NCBI RefSeq assembly: GCF_001413955.1
Contig: NZ_LCTZ01000002.1
Location: 2,156,501-2,220,500, forward strand
Reading direction: 5' to 3'
Length of the DNA stretch: 64,000 nucleotides
From: Flagellimonas eckloniae
Lineage (GTDB): Bacteria > Bacteroidota > Bacteroidia > Flavobacteriales > Flavobacteriaceae
Shown piece after piece: positions 34,931-44,569 of the stretch. The position numbers were made by a program, and so were the translations under genes. Each line of letters opens with the position of its first letter. The stretch's first letter is position 1. The notes beneath the pieces were generated by a model that worked only from the letters and a program-made list of their open reading frames with translations, searched no databases and was not told where the DNA came from.

Positions 34931-36064
34931 ATGAGCACCTCTACGCTACCAAAATTACATGATACCGCCAAAGACTTTATGCCCATAAACGGCACAGATT
35001 ATTTGGAACTTTATGTAAGCAATTCAAAACAGGCGGCTCATTTTTATAAAACCGCTTTTGGCTTTCAATCTTTGGCTTATGCAGGGTTGGAAACCGGTTT
35101 AAAAGATAGGGAAAGTTATGTGGTGGTTCAAGATAAAATTAGGCTTGTGCTTACCTCTCCTTTAAAAAGCGGTACCGATATCGGCCGTCATATAGACCAA
35201 CATGGAGATGGAATCAAGGTAGTGGCCCTATGGGTAGATGATGCCACCTATGCCTACAATACCGCCATGGAACGTGGAGCTAAATCCTATATGGAACCCC
35301 AGACAGAGAAGGATGAAACTGGTAAAATAGTTCGTTCTGGCATTTATACCTATGGTGAGACTGTTCACATTTTTGTAGAAAGAAAAGATTACAACGGAAT
35401 TTTTATGCCCGGGTTTAGAAAATGGGAGACTCCGGACTACAATCCATCGCCAGTAGGTTTAAAATATGTAGACCATATGGTTGGTAATGTTGGATGGAAC
35501 CAAATGAACGAGTGGGTGAATTTCTACGAAAACGTCATGGGTTTCACCCAAATACTTTCTTTTGACGATAAAGATATCTCTACAGATTTCACTGCTCTTA
35601 TGAGCAAAGTAATGAGTAATGGTAACGGTCGTATTAAATTTCCCATAAACGAACCTGCAGCTGGAAAGAAAAAATCCCAAGTAGAAGAATACCTTGATTT
35701 TTATGAAGGCGAAGGTGTACAGCACATTGCAGTGGCCACAGATGATGTAATTGCTACAGTTAGGCAACTTAGAAGTAGAGGGGTTGAGTTTCTAAAAGTA
35801 CCTGACACCTATTATGATGCCGTGTTGGACCGTGTTGGAGAAATTGATGAGGATATTGCCCCTTTAAAAGAACTAGGGATTTTGGTTGACCGTGATGACG
35901 AAGGCTATTTATTGCAGATCTTTACCCGTCCGGTGGAGCCAAGACCCACAATGTTTTTTGAAATCATTCAAAGAAAAGGTGCACAATCATTTGGAAAAGG
36001 TAACTTTAAAGCACTGTTCGAAGCCATTGAGAGAGAACAGGAACTTAGGGGAACTTTGCATTAA
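34931..36064 (+). CDS. hppD: 4-hydroxyphenylpyruvate dioxygenase
   Basis: Converts 4-hydroxyphenylpyruvate to homogentisate using Fe(II) and O2. The 377-residue protein has two vicinal-oxygen-chelate halves. The expected 2-His-1-Glu iron site is visible in VDHMVGNV, QHIAVATDD and the Glu of MFFEIIQR near the C-terminus. The closing KGNFKALFEAIEREQELRG is the family's C-terminal helix. It is the first gene of the homogentisate cluster, 15 bp before hmgA, under the MarR candidate operator. Confidence 0.97.
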   Translation: MSTSTLPKLHDTAKDFMPINGTDYLELYVSNSKQAAHFYKTAFGFQSLAYAGLETGLKDRESYVVVQDKIRLVLTSPLKSGTDIGRHIDQHGDGIKVVALWVDDATYAYNTAMERGAKSYMEPQTEKDETGKIVRSGIYTYGETVHIFVERKDYNGIFMPGFRKWETPDYNPSPVGLKYVDHMVGNVGWNQMNEWVNFYENVMGFTQILSFDDKDISTDFTALMSKVMSNGNGRIKFPINEPAAGKKKSQVEEYLDFYEGEGVQHIAVATDDVIATVRQLRSRGVEFLKVPDTYYDAVLDRVGEIDEDIAPLKELGILVDRDDEGYLLQIFTRPVEPRPTMFFEIIQRKGAQSFGKGNFKALFEAIEREQELRGTLH

Positions 36065-36079
36065 TTAAAACATTCTAGT

Positions 36080-37237
36080 ATGCCAATCTATCATAAACTC
36101 GGAAAGATTCCGCAGAAAAGACACACCAAATTTACGAAACCAGATGGGAGTCTATATTATGAACAATTATTTGGCACCATAGGTTTTGATGGGATGTCTT
36201 CCCTCCTTTATCATGTACATAGACCTACGCAGGTTGCTGCAATTGGCAAAGCGGTTGACCTAAGTCCAAAAATTGCCGTTGAAAAAAATATTGCTTCGCG
36301 CAAACTTATAGGTTTTGATGTCGCTCCCAAAGATGACTTTTTGGAATCACGAGAACCAATGCTTGTAAATAGCGATGTGCATGTGGGTTTGGCAGCTCCA
36401 AAAAAATCAATGACCGAATATTTTTATAAAAATTCGGATGCTGATGAGATGCTTTTTATCCACAAGGGAACTGGCACCTTAAAAACTTTTTTAGGCGATA
36501 TTCCTTTTGAGTATGGTGATTATTTAATTATTCCCCGTGGGATGATTTATCAAATTGAATTTGATTCTGAGGACAACCGAATATTATATGCGGAATCTTT
36601 TCATCCTATCTATACCCCAAAACGCTATCGAAATTGGTTTGGGCAATTATTGGAGCATTCCCCATTCTGTGAGCGTGACTATAAATTGCCTCAAGATTTG
36701 CAGACCCATGACGAAAAAGGCGAGTTTGTAATGAAAATAAAGAAGCAGGGTATGTTGCATACGCTCGTATATGCTTCACATCCGTTTGATGTTGTGGGTT
36801 GGGATGGATACAATTTTCCCTACGGGTTTTCCATTCATAACTTTGAGCCCATTACCGGTCGTGTGCATCAGCCTCCACCAGTACATCAAACTTTTGAAAC
36901 AGGAGCTTTTGTAATCTGTTCGTTTTGTCCAAGATTGTACGATTATCATCCAAAGGCAATTCCAGCGCCATACAATCACTCCAATATAGATTCTGATGAA
37001 GTATTGTATTATGTTGATGGGGATTTTATGAGTAGAACAGGCATTGGCCCCGGTTATATCTCCTTGCATCCTGCAGGAATTCCACATGGACCACACCCAG
37101 GAACGTATGAAGGAAGTATTGGTAAAACCAAAACTGAAGAATTAGCCGTTATGATCGATACGTTCAAACCACTTCAGGTCACAGAAAATGCCTTGAAGAT
37201 TGATGACGGCACGTATTACAAATCTTGGGTAGAGTAA
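36080..37237 (+). CDS. hmgA: Homogentisate 1,2-dioxygenase
   Basis: Opens the aromatic ring of homogentisate to give maleylacetoacetate. The 385-residue protein has two cupin-like parts. The C-terminal part carries RVHQPPPVHQTFE, YNHSNIDSDEVLYYVDGDF and HPAGIPHGPHPG, which hold the expected His/Glu iron ligands. The length is somewhat short next to the about 430 residues of proteobacterial enzymes but normal for Bacteroidota. It is followed by a REP-like element before fumarylacetoacetase. Confidence 0.95.
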   Translation: MPIYHKLGKIPQKRHTKFTKPDGSLYYEQLFGTIGFDGMSSLLYHVHRPTQVAAIGKAVDLSPKIAVEKNIASRKLIGFDVAPKDDFLESREPMLVNSDVHVGLAAPKKSMTEYFYKNSDADEMLFIHKGTGTLKTFLGDIPFEYGDYLIIPRGMIYQIEFDSEDNRILYAESFHPIYTPKRYRNWFGQLLEHSPFCERDYKLPQDLQTHDEKGEFVMKIKKQGMLHTLVYASHPFDVVGWDGYNFPYGFSIHNFEPITGRVHQPPPVHQTFETGAFVICSFCPRLYDYHPKAIPAPYNHSNIDSDEVLYYVDGDFMSRTGIGPGYISLHPAGIPHGPHPGTYEGSIGKTKTEELAVMIDTFKPLQVTENALKIDDGTYYKSWVE

Positions 37238-37252
37238 TCAACGACAAAAATT

Positions 37253-37316
37253 GTCATTCCCGTGAAAACGGGAATCCTAATTATTAAAAACAGATTCCTG
37301 CCTTCGCAGGAATGAC
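37253..37316. repeat. REP-like twin-hairpin element
   Basis: Outer arms GTCATTCC and GGAATGAC are perfect inverses. Inside are two hairpins: ATTCCCG-TGAAAA-CGGGAAT (37256-37275) and ATTCCTGC-CTTC-GCAGGAAT (37294-37313). This is the usual shape of dispersed REP/BIME-type elements moved by RAYT transposases. Confidence 0.7.
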
Positions 37317-37329
37317 ATAAAGAATTCTT

Positions 37330-38550
37330 ATGATCATAAATATTCCAGAAAACTCCGATTTCTCAATCCATAATATTCCTTTTGGGATATTTTCAACCGC
37401 CGAAAGAAGCCCTAGGGCTGGGGTTGCCGTTGGCGAACATATTTTAGATTTGGCTGCTGTAGCCGAATTGGATGTTTTTGATTTCAATACTGCCGTACTT
37501 GAAAAAGATACGCTCAATGATTTTATCTCCTTGGGAAAATCTATTACCAAAAGGGTACGAGTCAATATTCAGCATTGGTTACAAGATCAAAATTCAGCTT
37601 TGGCAGGAAAACCTGAACTTTTTGTCCTTCAATCTGAAGCACAAATGCATATGCCTGTATCCATTGGAGACTATACAGATTTTTATTCAAGCATAGAACA
37701 TGCTACAAATGTAGGAACCATGTTTCGCGATCCAAAAAATGCTTTGATGCCTAATTGGAAACACATTCCCGTAGGCTATCATGGTAGAGCTTCTTCTATA
37801 ATTGTAAGTGGCGAGCCCATCCATAGACCAAAAGGACAGGTGCTACCGAAAGATGCAACAATCCCAGTATTTCAACCTTCAGCTCGCTTGGATTTTGAAT
37901 TGGAAATGGGTTTTATCACTGGAAAAAATACTGCCATAGGAGAATCTATCTCAACCAAAGAGGCTGAGGATTATATTTTTGGCATGGTCTTGTTGAATGA
38001 TTGGTCTGCCCGCGATATCCAGAAATGGGAATATGTGCCATTGGGCCCTTTTTTGGCGAAGAATTTTGCTTCTCATATATCTCCTTGGATTGTGACCTTG
38101 GAAGCTTTGGAGCCTTTTAGAATGCAAGGTCCAAATCAAGAACCGAAAGTGCTACCTTATTTGGAATTTGAAGGAGTAAAAAACTACGATATTAATCTTG
38201 AAGTGGGAATCGTACCGGAAGACAGTGAAGAAAAGACTGTTTGTCATTCCAACTTTAAATATATGTATTGGAACATGGCGCAACAACTGGCGCATCATAC
38301 AATCAATGGTTGCAATATTAATGTAGGCGATCTATATGGTTCTGGAACCATCTCAGGAAAGGATGAAAATTCTTATGGTTCAATGTTAGAACTGGCATGG
38401 ATGGGCACTAAACCAATTAAAATGAAAGATGGATCTGAGCGGAAGTTCATAAATGATGGTGATACTGTAATTATGCGAGGTTCTGCCGAAAAAGATGGGA
38501 TTAGAGTTGGTTTTGGAGAAGTTTCAGCAAAGGTGCTTCCAGCAAAATAG
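37330..38550 (+). CDS. fahA: Fumarylacetoacetase
   Basis: Hydrolyses fumarylacetoacetate to fumarate and acetoacetate, the last step of tyrosine breakdown. The 406-residue protein has an N-terminal SH3-like domain and the FAH catalytic domain with YSSIEHATNVGTMFRD, GYHGRASSI, ARLDFELEMGF (metal-binding Glu residues), NDWSARDIQKWEY and YGSGTISG. All expected motifs are present. It follows hmgA after a gap with the REP-like element and precedes the flavin reductase gene by 33 bp. Confidence 0.97.
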   Translation: MIINIPENSDFSIHNIPFGIFSTAERSPRAGVAVGEHILDLAAVAELDVFDFNTAVLEKDTLNDFISLGKSITKRVRVNIQHWLQDQNSALAGKPELFVLQSEAQMHMPVSIGDYTDFYSSIEHATNVGTMFRDPKNALMPNWKHIPVGYHGRASSIIVSGEPIHRPKGQVLPKDATIPVFQPSARLDFELEMGFITGKNTAIGESISTKEAEDYIFGMVLLNDWSARDIQKWEYVPLGPFLAKNFASHISPWIVTLEALEPFRMQGPNQEPKVLPYLEFEGVKNYDINLEVGIVPEDSEEKTVCHSNFKYMYWNMAQQLAHHTINGCNINVGDLYGSGTISGKDENSYGSMLELAWMGTKPIKMKDGSERKFINDGDTVIMRGSAEKDGIRVGFGEVSAKVLPAK

Positions 38551-38583
38551 ATCATTATCTTAGCGCAACCTAAAGAAACAGCA

Positions 38584-39498
38584 ATGTCCAGCATAAAAAC
38601 TATAAATCCATCCTCTATCCCTCAACCTGAGTTGCATGCCTATTTACTGTCGGCAGTCGCTCCGAGGCCTATTTGCTTTGCAAGTACAATTGACTCAGTT
38701 GGAAATGTAAACCTGAGTCCTTTTAGTTTTTTTAATGTTTTTAGTTCCAATCCTCCAATGCTTATTTTTTCACCATCCCGAAGTGGACGGGACAACTCCC
38801 TAAAACATTCACATCAAAATATAAAGGAAGTGCCAGAGGTGGTCATCAATATTGTGGACTATCCCATAGTTGAGCAAATGTCTTTGTCCAGTACCGCTTA
38901 TGAGAAAGGAGTAAATGAATTTATAAAGTCGGGATTGACCCAAGTTCCCAGCAAAAAAATAAGACCCCCGCGTGTTGCGGAAGCCCCAATCTCTTTTGAA
39001 TGCAAAGTTGAACGGATTATTGAACTTGGGGATACTCCGGGAGCAGGGAACCTAATCTTAGCCAAGGTTGAACTCATCCATATCAACGAAAAATCCATGG
39101 ATGAACAAGGAAAGTTAGACCCCTTAAAATTGGACTTAGTGGGTAGAATGGGTGGAAGCTGGTATACAAGAGCCAGCGGAAATTCCCTCTTTGAAATTCC
39201 AAAACCAATTCGCAATAAAGGGATTGGAGTAGATCAGCTTCCGGAAGGCATTAGAAATAGTACCGTTTTGACAGGAAACAATTTGGGCCGACTGGGAAAT
39301 CTGGAAAAACTACCCACGCCAGAGGAGATAGAACAGGTTGGTTTAGATGATGAGATTAAAATGCTGTCCAAAAGACTAAATGGAAATTTGGAAAAATTCA
39401 AAAAAGAGTTGCATTGGATATCCCAGCAAATGCTAAAGGAAAATGATACAGAAAAGGCATTAAAGGTGCTACTGTATGCTGAAAAATTAGGTGAATGA
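38584..39498 (+). CDS. Flavin reductase-like (DIM6/NTAB) protein
   Basis: A 304-residue protein with an N-terminal FMN-binding split barrel: APRPICFASTIDSVGNVNLSPFSFF, SPSRSGRDNSLKHSHQN and a later FECKVERIIELGD segment. The last 80 residues form a charged helical extension of unknown use. Such proteins bind FMN and reduce flavin or partner oxygenases. Its place in the tyrosine cluster suggests a link with aromatic degradation, but no reaction is obvious. Its stop overlaps the next start (ATGA). Confidence 0.85.
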   Translation: MSSIKTINPSSIPQPELHAYLLSAVAPRPICFASTIDSVGNVNLSPFSFFNVFSSNPPMLIFSPSRSGRDNSLKHSHQNIKEVPEVVINIVDYPIVEQMSLSSTAYEKGVNEFIKSGLTQVPSKKIRPPRVAEAPISFECKVERIIELGDTPGAGNLILAKVELIHINEKSMDEQGKLDPLKLDLVGRMGGSWYTRASGNSLFEIPKPIRNKGIGVDQLPEGIRNSTVLTGNNLGRLGNLEKLPTPEEIEQVGLDDEIKMLSKRLNGNLEKFKKELHWISQQMLKENDTEKALKVLLYAEKLGE

Positions 39499-40598
39499 AC
39501 TACGGAATAGAGTCTATTTTCAAATCCTATTTAGAGCCCAGAGAGGTATACACTGGAGGTAAGAATATACCCGCTTCAAACAAGAAAATCTATAAACTTT
39601 CTTCAAATGAAAACCCGCTCGGGGCTTCTCCAAAAGCCATTGCCGCATTAAAAACAGCAGCTGAACAGGTAACGGTTTATCCTGACCAAACAGACATTCG
39701 TTTAAGGGAAGCCCTGGTAATGGATTTTAATGGTCAGTTGGCAGCAGACCAATTTATTTGTGCCAATGGGGGTTCGGAGATTATCGATATGCTTTTACGG
39801 GCATTTATAAATGAAGGGGATGAAGTTATCTACTCCAATCCTTCCTTTTTGCCCTACTCCGTATTTTCAAGATGGTATGGCGCAAACCCATTTGATATTC
39901 CACTGTTGAAACCAAATTACGATTTAGATGTGGAGGGGATTTTAAATGCCATTACCAATAAAACAAAGGTCATTTTCTTAACCAGTCCCAACAATCCAAC
40001 TGGCACCTATATTCCAAAGGATGTGTTGGAAGGTTTTCTGAATGGAATCCCAAAAAATATAATCATTGTTTTTGATGAAGTATATCGGCATTTTGCTGAT
40101 GCTGAAGATTATGTTACCGCATTACCCTATGTGAAAACCGGTCATAATATAATCGCAATAAATAGCTTTTCAAAAACGTATGGATTAGCCGGACAACGCA
40201 TTGGGTATTGCTATACGACCGCAAAAATTGCAAATTACATCAGACAAATACACAAGCCGTTTTTATTGCCAATCACTTCCATTGAGGCTGCCATCGGCGC
40301 ATTAAATGATGAGTTGTTTGTTGAAAAAACGGTAAAAACGATTCATGCCGGCAGGAAATACTTAATGTATGAGTTTGAAAAATTGGGAATTACGTATTGG
40401 CCTACACAGGGAAACTTTTTTATCATAGACCCGCCTATTCCCGAATTTGATTTTACGGATAGACTGATGAAAGATGGAATTATGGTCAGACCAGTTTCAC
40501 AATTTGGTGCCTTGGGAAAAGTGCGCATCACTATTGGTGACCAAGAATCCAATGAAGCATTGGTACATGCGCTTAAAAAAATAAAACCCCACACTTAA
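39495..40598 (+). CDS. Class II (HisC-like) PLP aminotransferase
   Basis: A 367-residue fold-type I aminotransferase. Visible are SSNENPLGASPKA at the N-terminus, the PLP region TSPNNPTGTY, FDEVYRHFA, and the catalytic Lys in SFSKTYGLAGQRIGY. Sequence style is histidinol-phosphate aminotransferase. Here it is the last gene of a tyrosine degradation operon and overlaps the previous gene, and HisC enzymes often also accept aromatic substrates, so it may supply 4-hydroxyphenylpyruvate from tyrosine. This role is inferred; a histidine-pathway role cannot be excluded. Confidence 0.85.
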   Translation: MNYGIESIFKSYLEPREVYTGGKNIPASNKKIYKLSSNENPLGASPKAIAALKTAAEQVTVYPDQTDIRLREALVMDFNGQLAADQFICANGGSEIIDMLLRAFINEGDEVIYSNPSFLPYSVFSRWYGANPFDIPLLKPNYDLDVEGILNAITNKTKVIFLTSPNNPTGTYIPKDVLEGFLNGIPKNIIIVFDEVYRHFADAEDYVTALPYVKTGHNIIAINSFSKTYGLAGQRIGYCYTTAKIANYIRQIHKPFLLPITSIEAAIGALNDELFVEKTVKTIHAGRKYLMYEFEKLGITYWPTQGNFFIIDPPIPEFDFTDRLMKDGIMVRPVSQFGALGKVRITIGDQESNEALVHALKKIKPHT

Positions 40599-40616
40599 AT
40601 TAAGATGCAGGGTTTG
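40583..40616. terminator. Possible terminator after the aminotransferase gene
   Basis: Imperfect hairpin: AAACCC pairs with GGGTTT, with an inner CTTAA-A-TTAAG stem. It overlaps the stop codon and is followed by GTTTTAT. Weak. Confidence 0.35.
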
Positions 40617-40636
40617 TTTTATGCTGTTGTATTTAT

Positions 40637-41134
40637 TTACTGTTTGGTGAAAACGGCGTCTGCTCCAGCGTAATTGTTTTCATCCACACTTTCTCCAGGA
40701 ATTATTAATGTATTCCCTTCCAATTGAATGGTAATTACTTGATCTTCCTCTCCTTCACGTGAAATTGTAAGCTGATCACCATCCAAAACCCAAAGCGAGT
40801 CTTCTTCATCACTTTCTGTTGGACATGGAACATCCAAACCTCCCACACCAACATTAATGGACAGATTATTAATTTTACTATCGGACATTAAAGTTCCACT
40901 TTCATTAAAAGTAAAAGTTACTATGTCACAACCTTCTCCTTGTAAAAACAGAAGGATTTCTTTTGCGAAATCAAGGTCGTCATCATCTACACCGCTGTCT
41001 ACAGTTAAATCTGTCAATACCCAGGTTCCGACTAGGGTGTCTCCTTCCGGAGTATCAGTATCATCAGAGCTATCCGAAGAACAGGAAAAAATTAAAAAAG
41101 CGGTTAAAAAAAGTAATGCAATATTCTTTTTCAT
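40637..41134 (-). CDS. Lipocalin-like lipoprotein
   Basis: A 165-residue lipoprotein with signal ending LIFSC, a Ser/Asp-rich linker (SSDSSDDTDTPEGD), and a lipocalin-like domain starting LVGTWVLTDLTVDSG and containing the repeated strand pattern FTFNESGTL, LWVLDGDQLTI and ITIQLEGNTLII. This domain is common in Flavobacteriia lipoproteins and has no assigned ligand. It is a single gene convergent with the aminotransferase gene. Confidence 0.82.
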   Translation of the reverse strand: MKKNIALLFLTAFLIFSCSSDSSDDTDTPEGDTLVGTWVLTDLTVDSGVDDDDLDFAKEILLFLQGEGCDIVTFTFNESGTLMSDSKINNLSINVGVGGLDVPCPTESDEEDSLWVLDGDQLTISREGEEDQVITIQLEGNTLIIPGESVDENNYAGADAVFTKQ

Positions 41135-41211
41135 GGTTTTAGTTTGAGGGGTTTTACAACGGGATAACGCAAAAAACCATCAAATAGTACCAAAAAAAAG
41201 CAGATTATGCT

Positions 41212-43863
41212 CTAAAAGACAAAGCGATAGGTAGCCTTCAGCAGAAAAATGTTCTGGGGTTTTTGACCAAAAATATTATCCCCTAAGCTGGCAAAAAGTC
41301 CTTCAGATGGATCGCCGTCTCGTGACACGTCTTGAGACCAGACCAAGAAAATCTCAGACCCTGGAATGTATTCCCAGCGGACAACCAAATTGGAACGGAA
41401 CTGTACAAATGAAAAATCAGGATTATCAAAGTTAAAATCCTCGTTTCCATTTAAATCCTCGTCAACAGAGTATGTATCATCCACAAAAGAAATCTGAGTA
41501 TCATCATACGAAGTAAACCTATCTTCAAAGCGTTTTTCCAAAGCGGCGGAAACATGTTTAAAGTTGGAATATCTGCCTCTTGAAATAAATGGTTGTCCCC
41601 AATATTGAATAGTCAGATTTGGGTTAATTGTATAATTCAATCGGAAAGACATGCTCAAAGTTCGCTGCTGAATATGACCATTTAAGTATCTTGGCGTACC
41701 ATTTACATCATCAAAATTGTCTATAAACTGTAACTTATCATTATTGATATTGAATGAGGGAAAGGCTGAAATTCGAAGAGCATCAAAAGGTTGGTACGTA
41801 GCTCCCGCTTCTATATAATATGTGCGATAGGAATTATCAACTGCTTTTTCGCCTCTGTGAAACATACTAAATCGTATTTTTTTCCTGCTATCGGTGCTTA
41901 TACTGTTCCAAAAACTCATCTCAGGGGATTGTCGTAATCTTGGACCACCTCTCAACGCAAAATTAGAATATTGAATTGGGGCGTAGTTAAATCCAAAGTT
42001 AGAAAACCAATTGTTTTTCCAATTTTGCCAGCTGTTGGTGTTAAAACGAAGACTGTTGTGGTTACCTCCAAAATCCCATGAACTCCAATGGTTATAGTTA
42101 ATGCCAACTCTCCTGAATGTACTATCCGGTTTCAGGGTTTGATACCCTATCCAAGTATAGTGGCGAATATCATCTGCCTGGCGTTGAAAACCAATGTCAT
42201 TCAATTCCAATTCTGGGGAACGCCAGGTACCTCCAGACTCAAACTTCCAATGGCCATTGCCTATTTTTCCAATTTGTATATTCCCACCCGTACCGGATAA
42301 GGATGTTTTTGTAGTATCCAATTCAACATGACCTGCATCTACACGTTGAAATAGATGGGTAATGGTTTCTTGGGTATTGGTTATGGCCTCTTCACTTCCT
42401 TTTACATGACTAAAAGTAACATTGCCTTCTACATACCAATCCCTATTGTTCCATTGGTGCTTAAAATCTACTGCGCCCGTGTATGCGGATTCATGCAAAA
42501 AATCCAATTGTTCGGTTAAATTATCCCTATTTGTAGCGGTAAAAATTCCGCCGATATAGGAATTACGTTCATTAAAATCTTTTTGAAGCCTTCCAACAAA
42601 ATAATTGGTCAACGGCTCTACCATTTCTTTTCTCCGATTACCCTCATCATCAATAATGGATGCGTACCGCTTTGCGGTAACACTTTCAAGAACTCCTATC
42701 GCCCATCCATCTTTGGTTTTACCACTAAATTTTGCGGCTCCAATTATTGGAGTATTATTCGGTTGATCCACAAATTCTTGATCCGAAGTGCTAGGCGAAC
42801 CTTGTGGACTTCTACCAATTCGTCTAGAATAAAATACATTGTCAAAACCAAAGGTGTTTCCCGCTTCAGATTCGGAAAGATTAAAGTCAAATATATTCTT
42901 GTTCTCTACAAAAAAAGGTCGCTGTTCTCGGAAAAAAATTTGAAACCCATCCAAAGCTATCGCTGATGGGTCCGCCTCAACTTGTCCAAAATCTGGATTG
43001 ACCGTCAAATCCAAAGTTAAATCATTCGTAATACCAATTTTTGCATCCAATCCAACGGTAATATCACCATCACTTCCATCTCTAAAAGGATTTCCATCTT
43101 CTGCTTCATAAGTTTCACTGCTGGCAACAGTATATGGTTGTATTTCCAATTGTTTTTGGGGTTCCATATTCTTTAATCCATGTAGCTCACCAAACTCACT
43201 TACCCATCCCGGTTGGTCAATAGGTTTTCTTTGCCATAAAGATCGTTCCTCTGCCCTAAAAAATCTTCGGGTAGATTGTAGCCCCCAAACCTGATTTTCA
43301 GAATCGCCAAATTTTAACTGGCTTAGTGGTATTTTCAATTCAGCTGTCCAACCCTCATCATCAATTTTGGTTTTTGTATACCAAATTGGGTTCCAACTAC
43401 TATCCCAGTTATTCCCATTATTGGATACAAATTCATCTCCTTTTACCCCAGCTACTGTAACAGTAAAAGAAAATGCCGTGCGCTTGTCATGATAACTATC
43501 AATATTAAATTCTACCCAATCCCCTTCAAATCCATCCCTTCTTGATAATCTTTTTACAATTTTATCAGGTTCTGCATCATAACATCTTACTCCTATGTAA
43601 AGATTCTTACTATCATACACTATTTTAAATTTTGTTTGATAGCTGGGAGGAGTGTTTTCATCAGGTCGGGATTCAATGTAATCTCCCCCCCAATCCACAA
43701 GATTCCATGCAAGGTCATCCAACAATCCATCTATGGTTGGAGGTGTTTCTATATCAATAGATTTAGTTTCATATATTTTTTTTGGAACAACGGTTGTTGA
43801 ATCTTGGGCAGTTGAATAAAAAGAAATGGATACTAAGGTGAAGAAAATAATTAGGTTTTTCAC
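41212..43863 (-). CDS. DUF5916 outer-membrane protein with CBM9-like domain
   Basis: An 883-residue exported protein: signal peptide ending about FYSTAQ, a carbohydrate-binding family 9/DOMON-like domain (about 35-215; IETPPTIDGLLDDLAWN, IGVRCYDAEPDKI), then a long beta-rich region of DUF5916 type likely to form an outer-membrane barrel, ending in a C-terminal aromatic (ATYRFVF). No enzyme activity is known for the family. Its upstream region carries a CTGTAAC-N17-GTCTTTA element like the one in front of the ECF sigma gene, suggesting shared control. Confidence 0.85.
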   Translation of the reverse strand: MKNLIIFFTLVSISFYSTAQDSTTVVPKKIYETKSIDIETPPTIDGLLDDLAWNLVDWGGDYIESRPDENTPPSYQTKFKIVYDSKNLYIGVRCYDAEPDKIVKRLSRRDGFEGDWVEFNIDSYHDKRTAFSFTVTVAGVKGDEFVSNNGNNWDSSWNPIWYTKTKIDDEGWTAELKIPLSQLKFGDSENQVWGLQSTRRFFRAEERSLWQRKPIDQPGWVSEFGELHGLKNMEPQKQLEIQPYTVASSETYEAEDGNPFRDGSDGDITVGLDAKIGITNDLTLDLTVNPDFGQVEADPSAIALDGFQIFFREQRPFFVENKNIFDFNLSESEAGNTFGFDNVFYSRRIGRSPQGSPSTSDQEFVDQPNNTPIIGAAKFSGKTKDGWAIGVLESVTAKRYASIIDDEGNRRKEMVEPLTNYFVGRLQKDFNERNSYIGGIFTATNRDNLTEQLDFLHESAYTGAVDFKHQWNNRDWYVEGNVTFSHVKGSEEAITNTQETITHLFQRVDAGHVELDTTKTSLSGTGGNIQIGKIGNGHWKFESGGTWRSPELELNDIGFQRQADDIRHYTWIGYQTLKPDSTFRRVGINYNHWSSWDFGGNHNSLRFNTNSWQNWKNNWFSNFGFNYAPIQYSNFALRGGPRLRQSPEMSFWNSISTDSRKKIRFSMFHRGEKAVDNSYRTYYIEAGATYQPFDALRISAFPSFNINNDKLQFIDNFDDVNGTPRYLNGHIQQRTLSMSFRLNYTINPNLTIQYWGQPFISRGRYSNFKHVSAALEKRFEDRFTSYDDTQISFVDDTYSVDEDLNGNEDFNFDNPDFSFVQFRSNLVVRWEYIPGSEIFLVWSQDVSRDGDPSEGLFASLGDNIFGQKPQNIFLLKATYRFVF

Positions 43864-43894
43864 TTGTTTCGTTTTTTGATTTGATTAGCCATAG

Positions 43895-43925
43895 TAAAGA
43901 CCTTCCAAAAATGGAATCGTTACAG
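43895..43925 (-). promoter_or_regulatory. Candidate ECF-type promoter of the DUF5916 gene
   Basis: On the minus strand CTGTAAC (43925-43919), a 17-nt spacer, then GTCTTTA (43901-43895). Transcription would begin near 43888, 25 nt before the ATG. The layout matches 50435-50465. Confidence 0.45.
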
Positions 43926-44037
43926 TTAGGTGAGCTTTTTTATTAAATTATCCGCAAAAAAAAACATGGTATACCCTTGCATTTTTTAGGGAAATAGTAG
44001 CTCTTTGAAAAAGTAAAAAATATTCCCAACCAACCAT

Positions 44038-44067
44038 TTGTAATTCAATCTAATAATCGTACATTTG
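44038..44067 (+). promoter_or_regulatory. Promoter of rplM-rpsI
   Basis: TTG at 44038-44040, 19-nt spacer and TACATTTG at 44060-44067: a full match to the Bacteroidota consensus. A small CCCG/CGGG hairpin lies at the expected start of the leader. Confidence 0.65.
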
Positions 44068-44113
44068 CAGCCCGTTTATCGGGATAGATTTATAATTCAA
44101 TAATATTCTAGAA

Positions 44114-44569
44114 GTGGATACATTAAGTTACAAGACTATTTCTGCCAATAAAGCAACCGTTGACAAGCAATGGCTGTTGGTTGATGCTGAGGGAGAAACA
44201 TTAGGAAGATTGTCTTCAAAAGTAGCCAAATTGCTAAGAGGAAAATACAAGACCAATTTTACCCCTCACGTAGATTGCGGAGATAATGTAGTTATTATCA
44301 ATGCCGAAAAAATCAAGTTGAGCGGAAACAAATGGGATGATAAAACCTATTTAAGGTATACGGGCTATCCAGGTGGACAACGTTCAACTACCGCCAAGGA
44401 ATTGTTGGATAAACATCCTGAACGAATTATTGAAAAATCCGTTAAGGGAATGCTTCCAAAAAACAAATTAGGTGCTGAGTTGTTCAGAAACCTTAAAGTA
44501 TATGTTGGATCAGAGCATGATCAAGAGGCACAAAAACCGAAAGCAATAAACTTAAACGACTACAAATAA
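44114..44569 (+). CDS. rplM: 50S ribosomal protein L13
   Basis: A large-subunit protein of 151 residues with the usual L13 motifs: [46 protein letters not shown] and GMLPKN. It begins with a GTG codon at 44114; no ATG nearby gives the conserved N-terminus DTLSYKT. Its last base is shared with the rpsI ATG, so the two are translationally coupled. In other bacteria this pair is regulated by L13 binding to the leader. Confidence 0.98.
   Translation: MDTLSYKTISANKATVDKQWLLVDAEGETLGRLSSKVAKLLRGKYKTNFTPHVDCGDNVVIINAEKIKLSGNKWDDKTYLRYTGYPGGQRSTTAKELLDKHPERIIEKSVKGMLPKNKLGAELFRNLKVYVGSEHDQEAQKPKAINLNDYK

Noticed and set aside
41212..43863. DUF5916 protein as a TonB-dependent receptor
   Set aside because: It has a beta-rich C-terminal region but no plug domain or TonB box, and its N-terminus is a CBM9-like domain.
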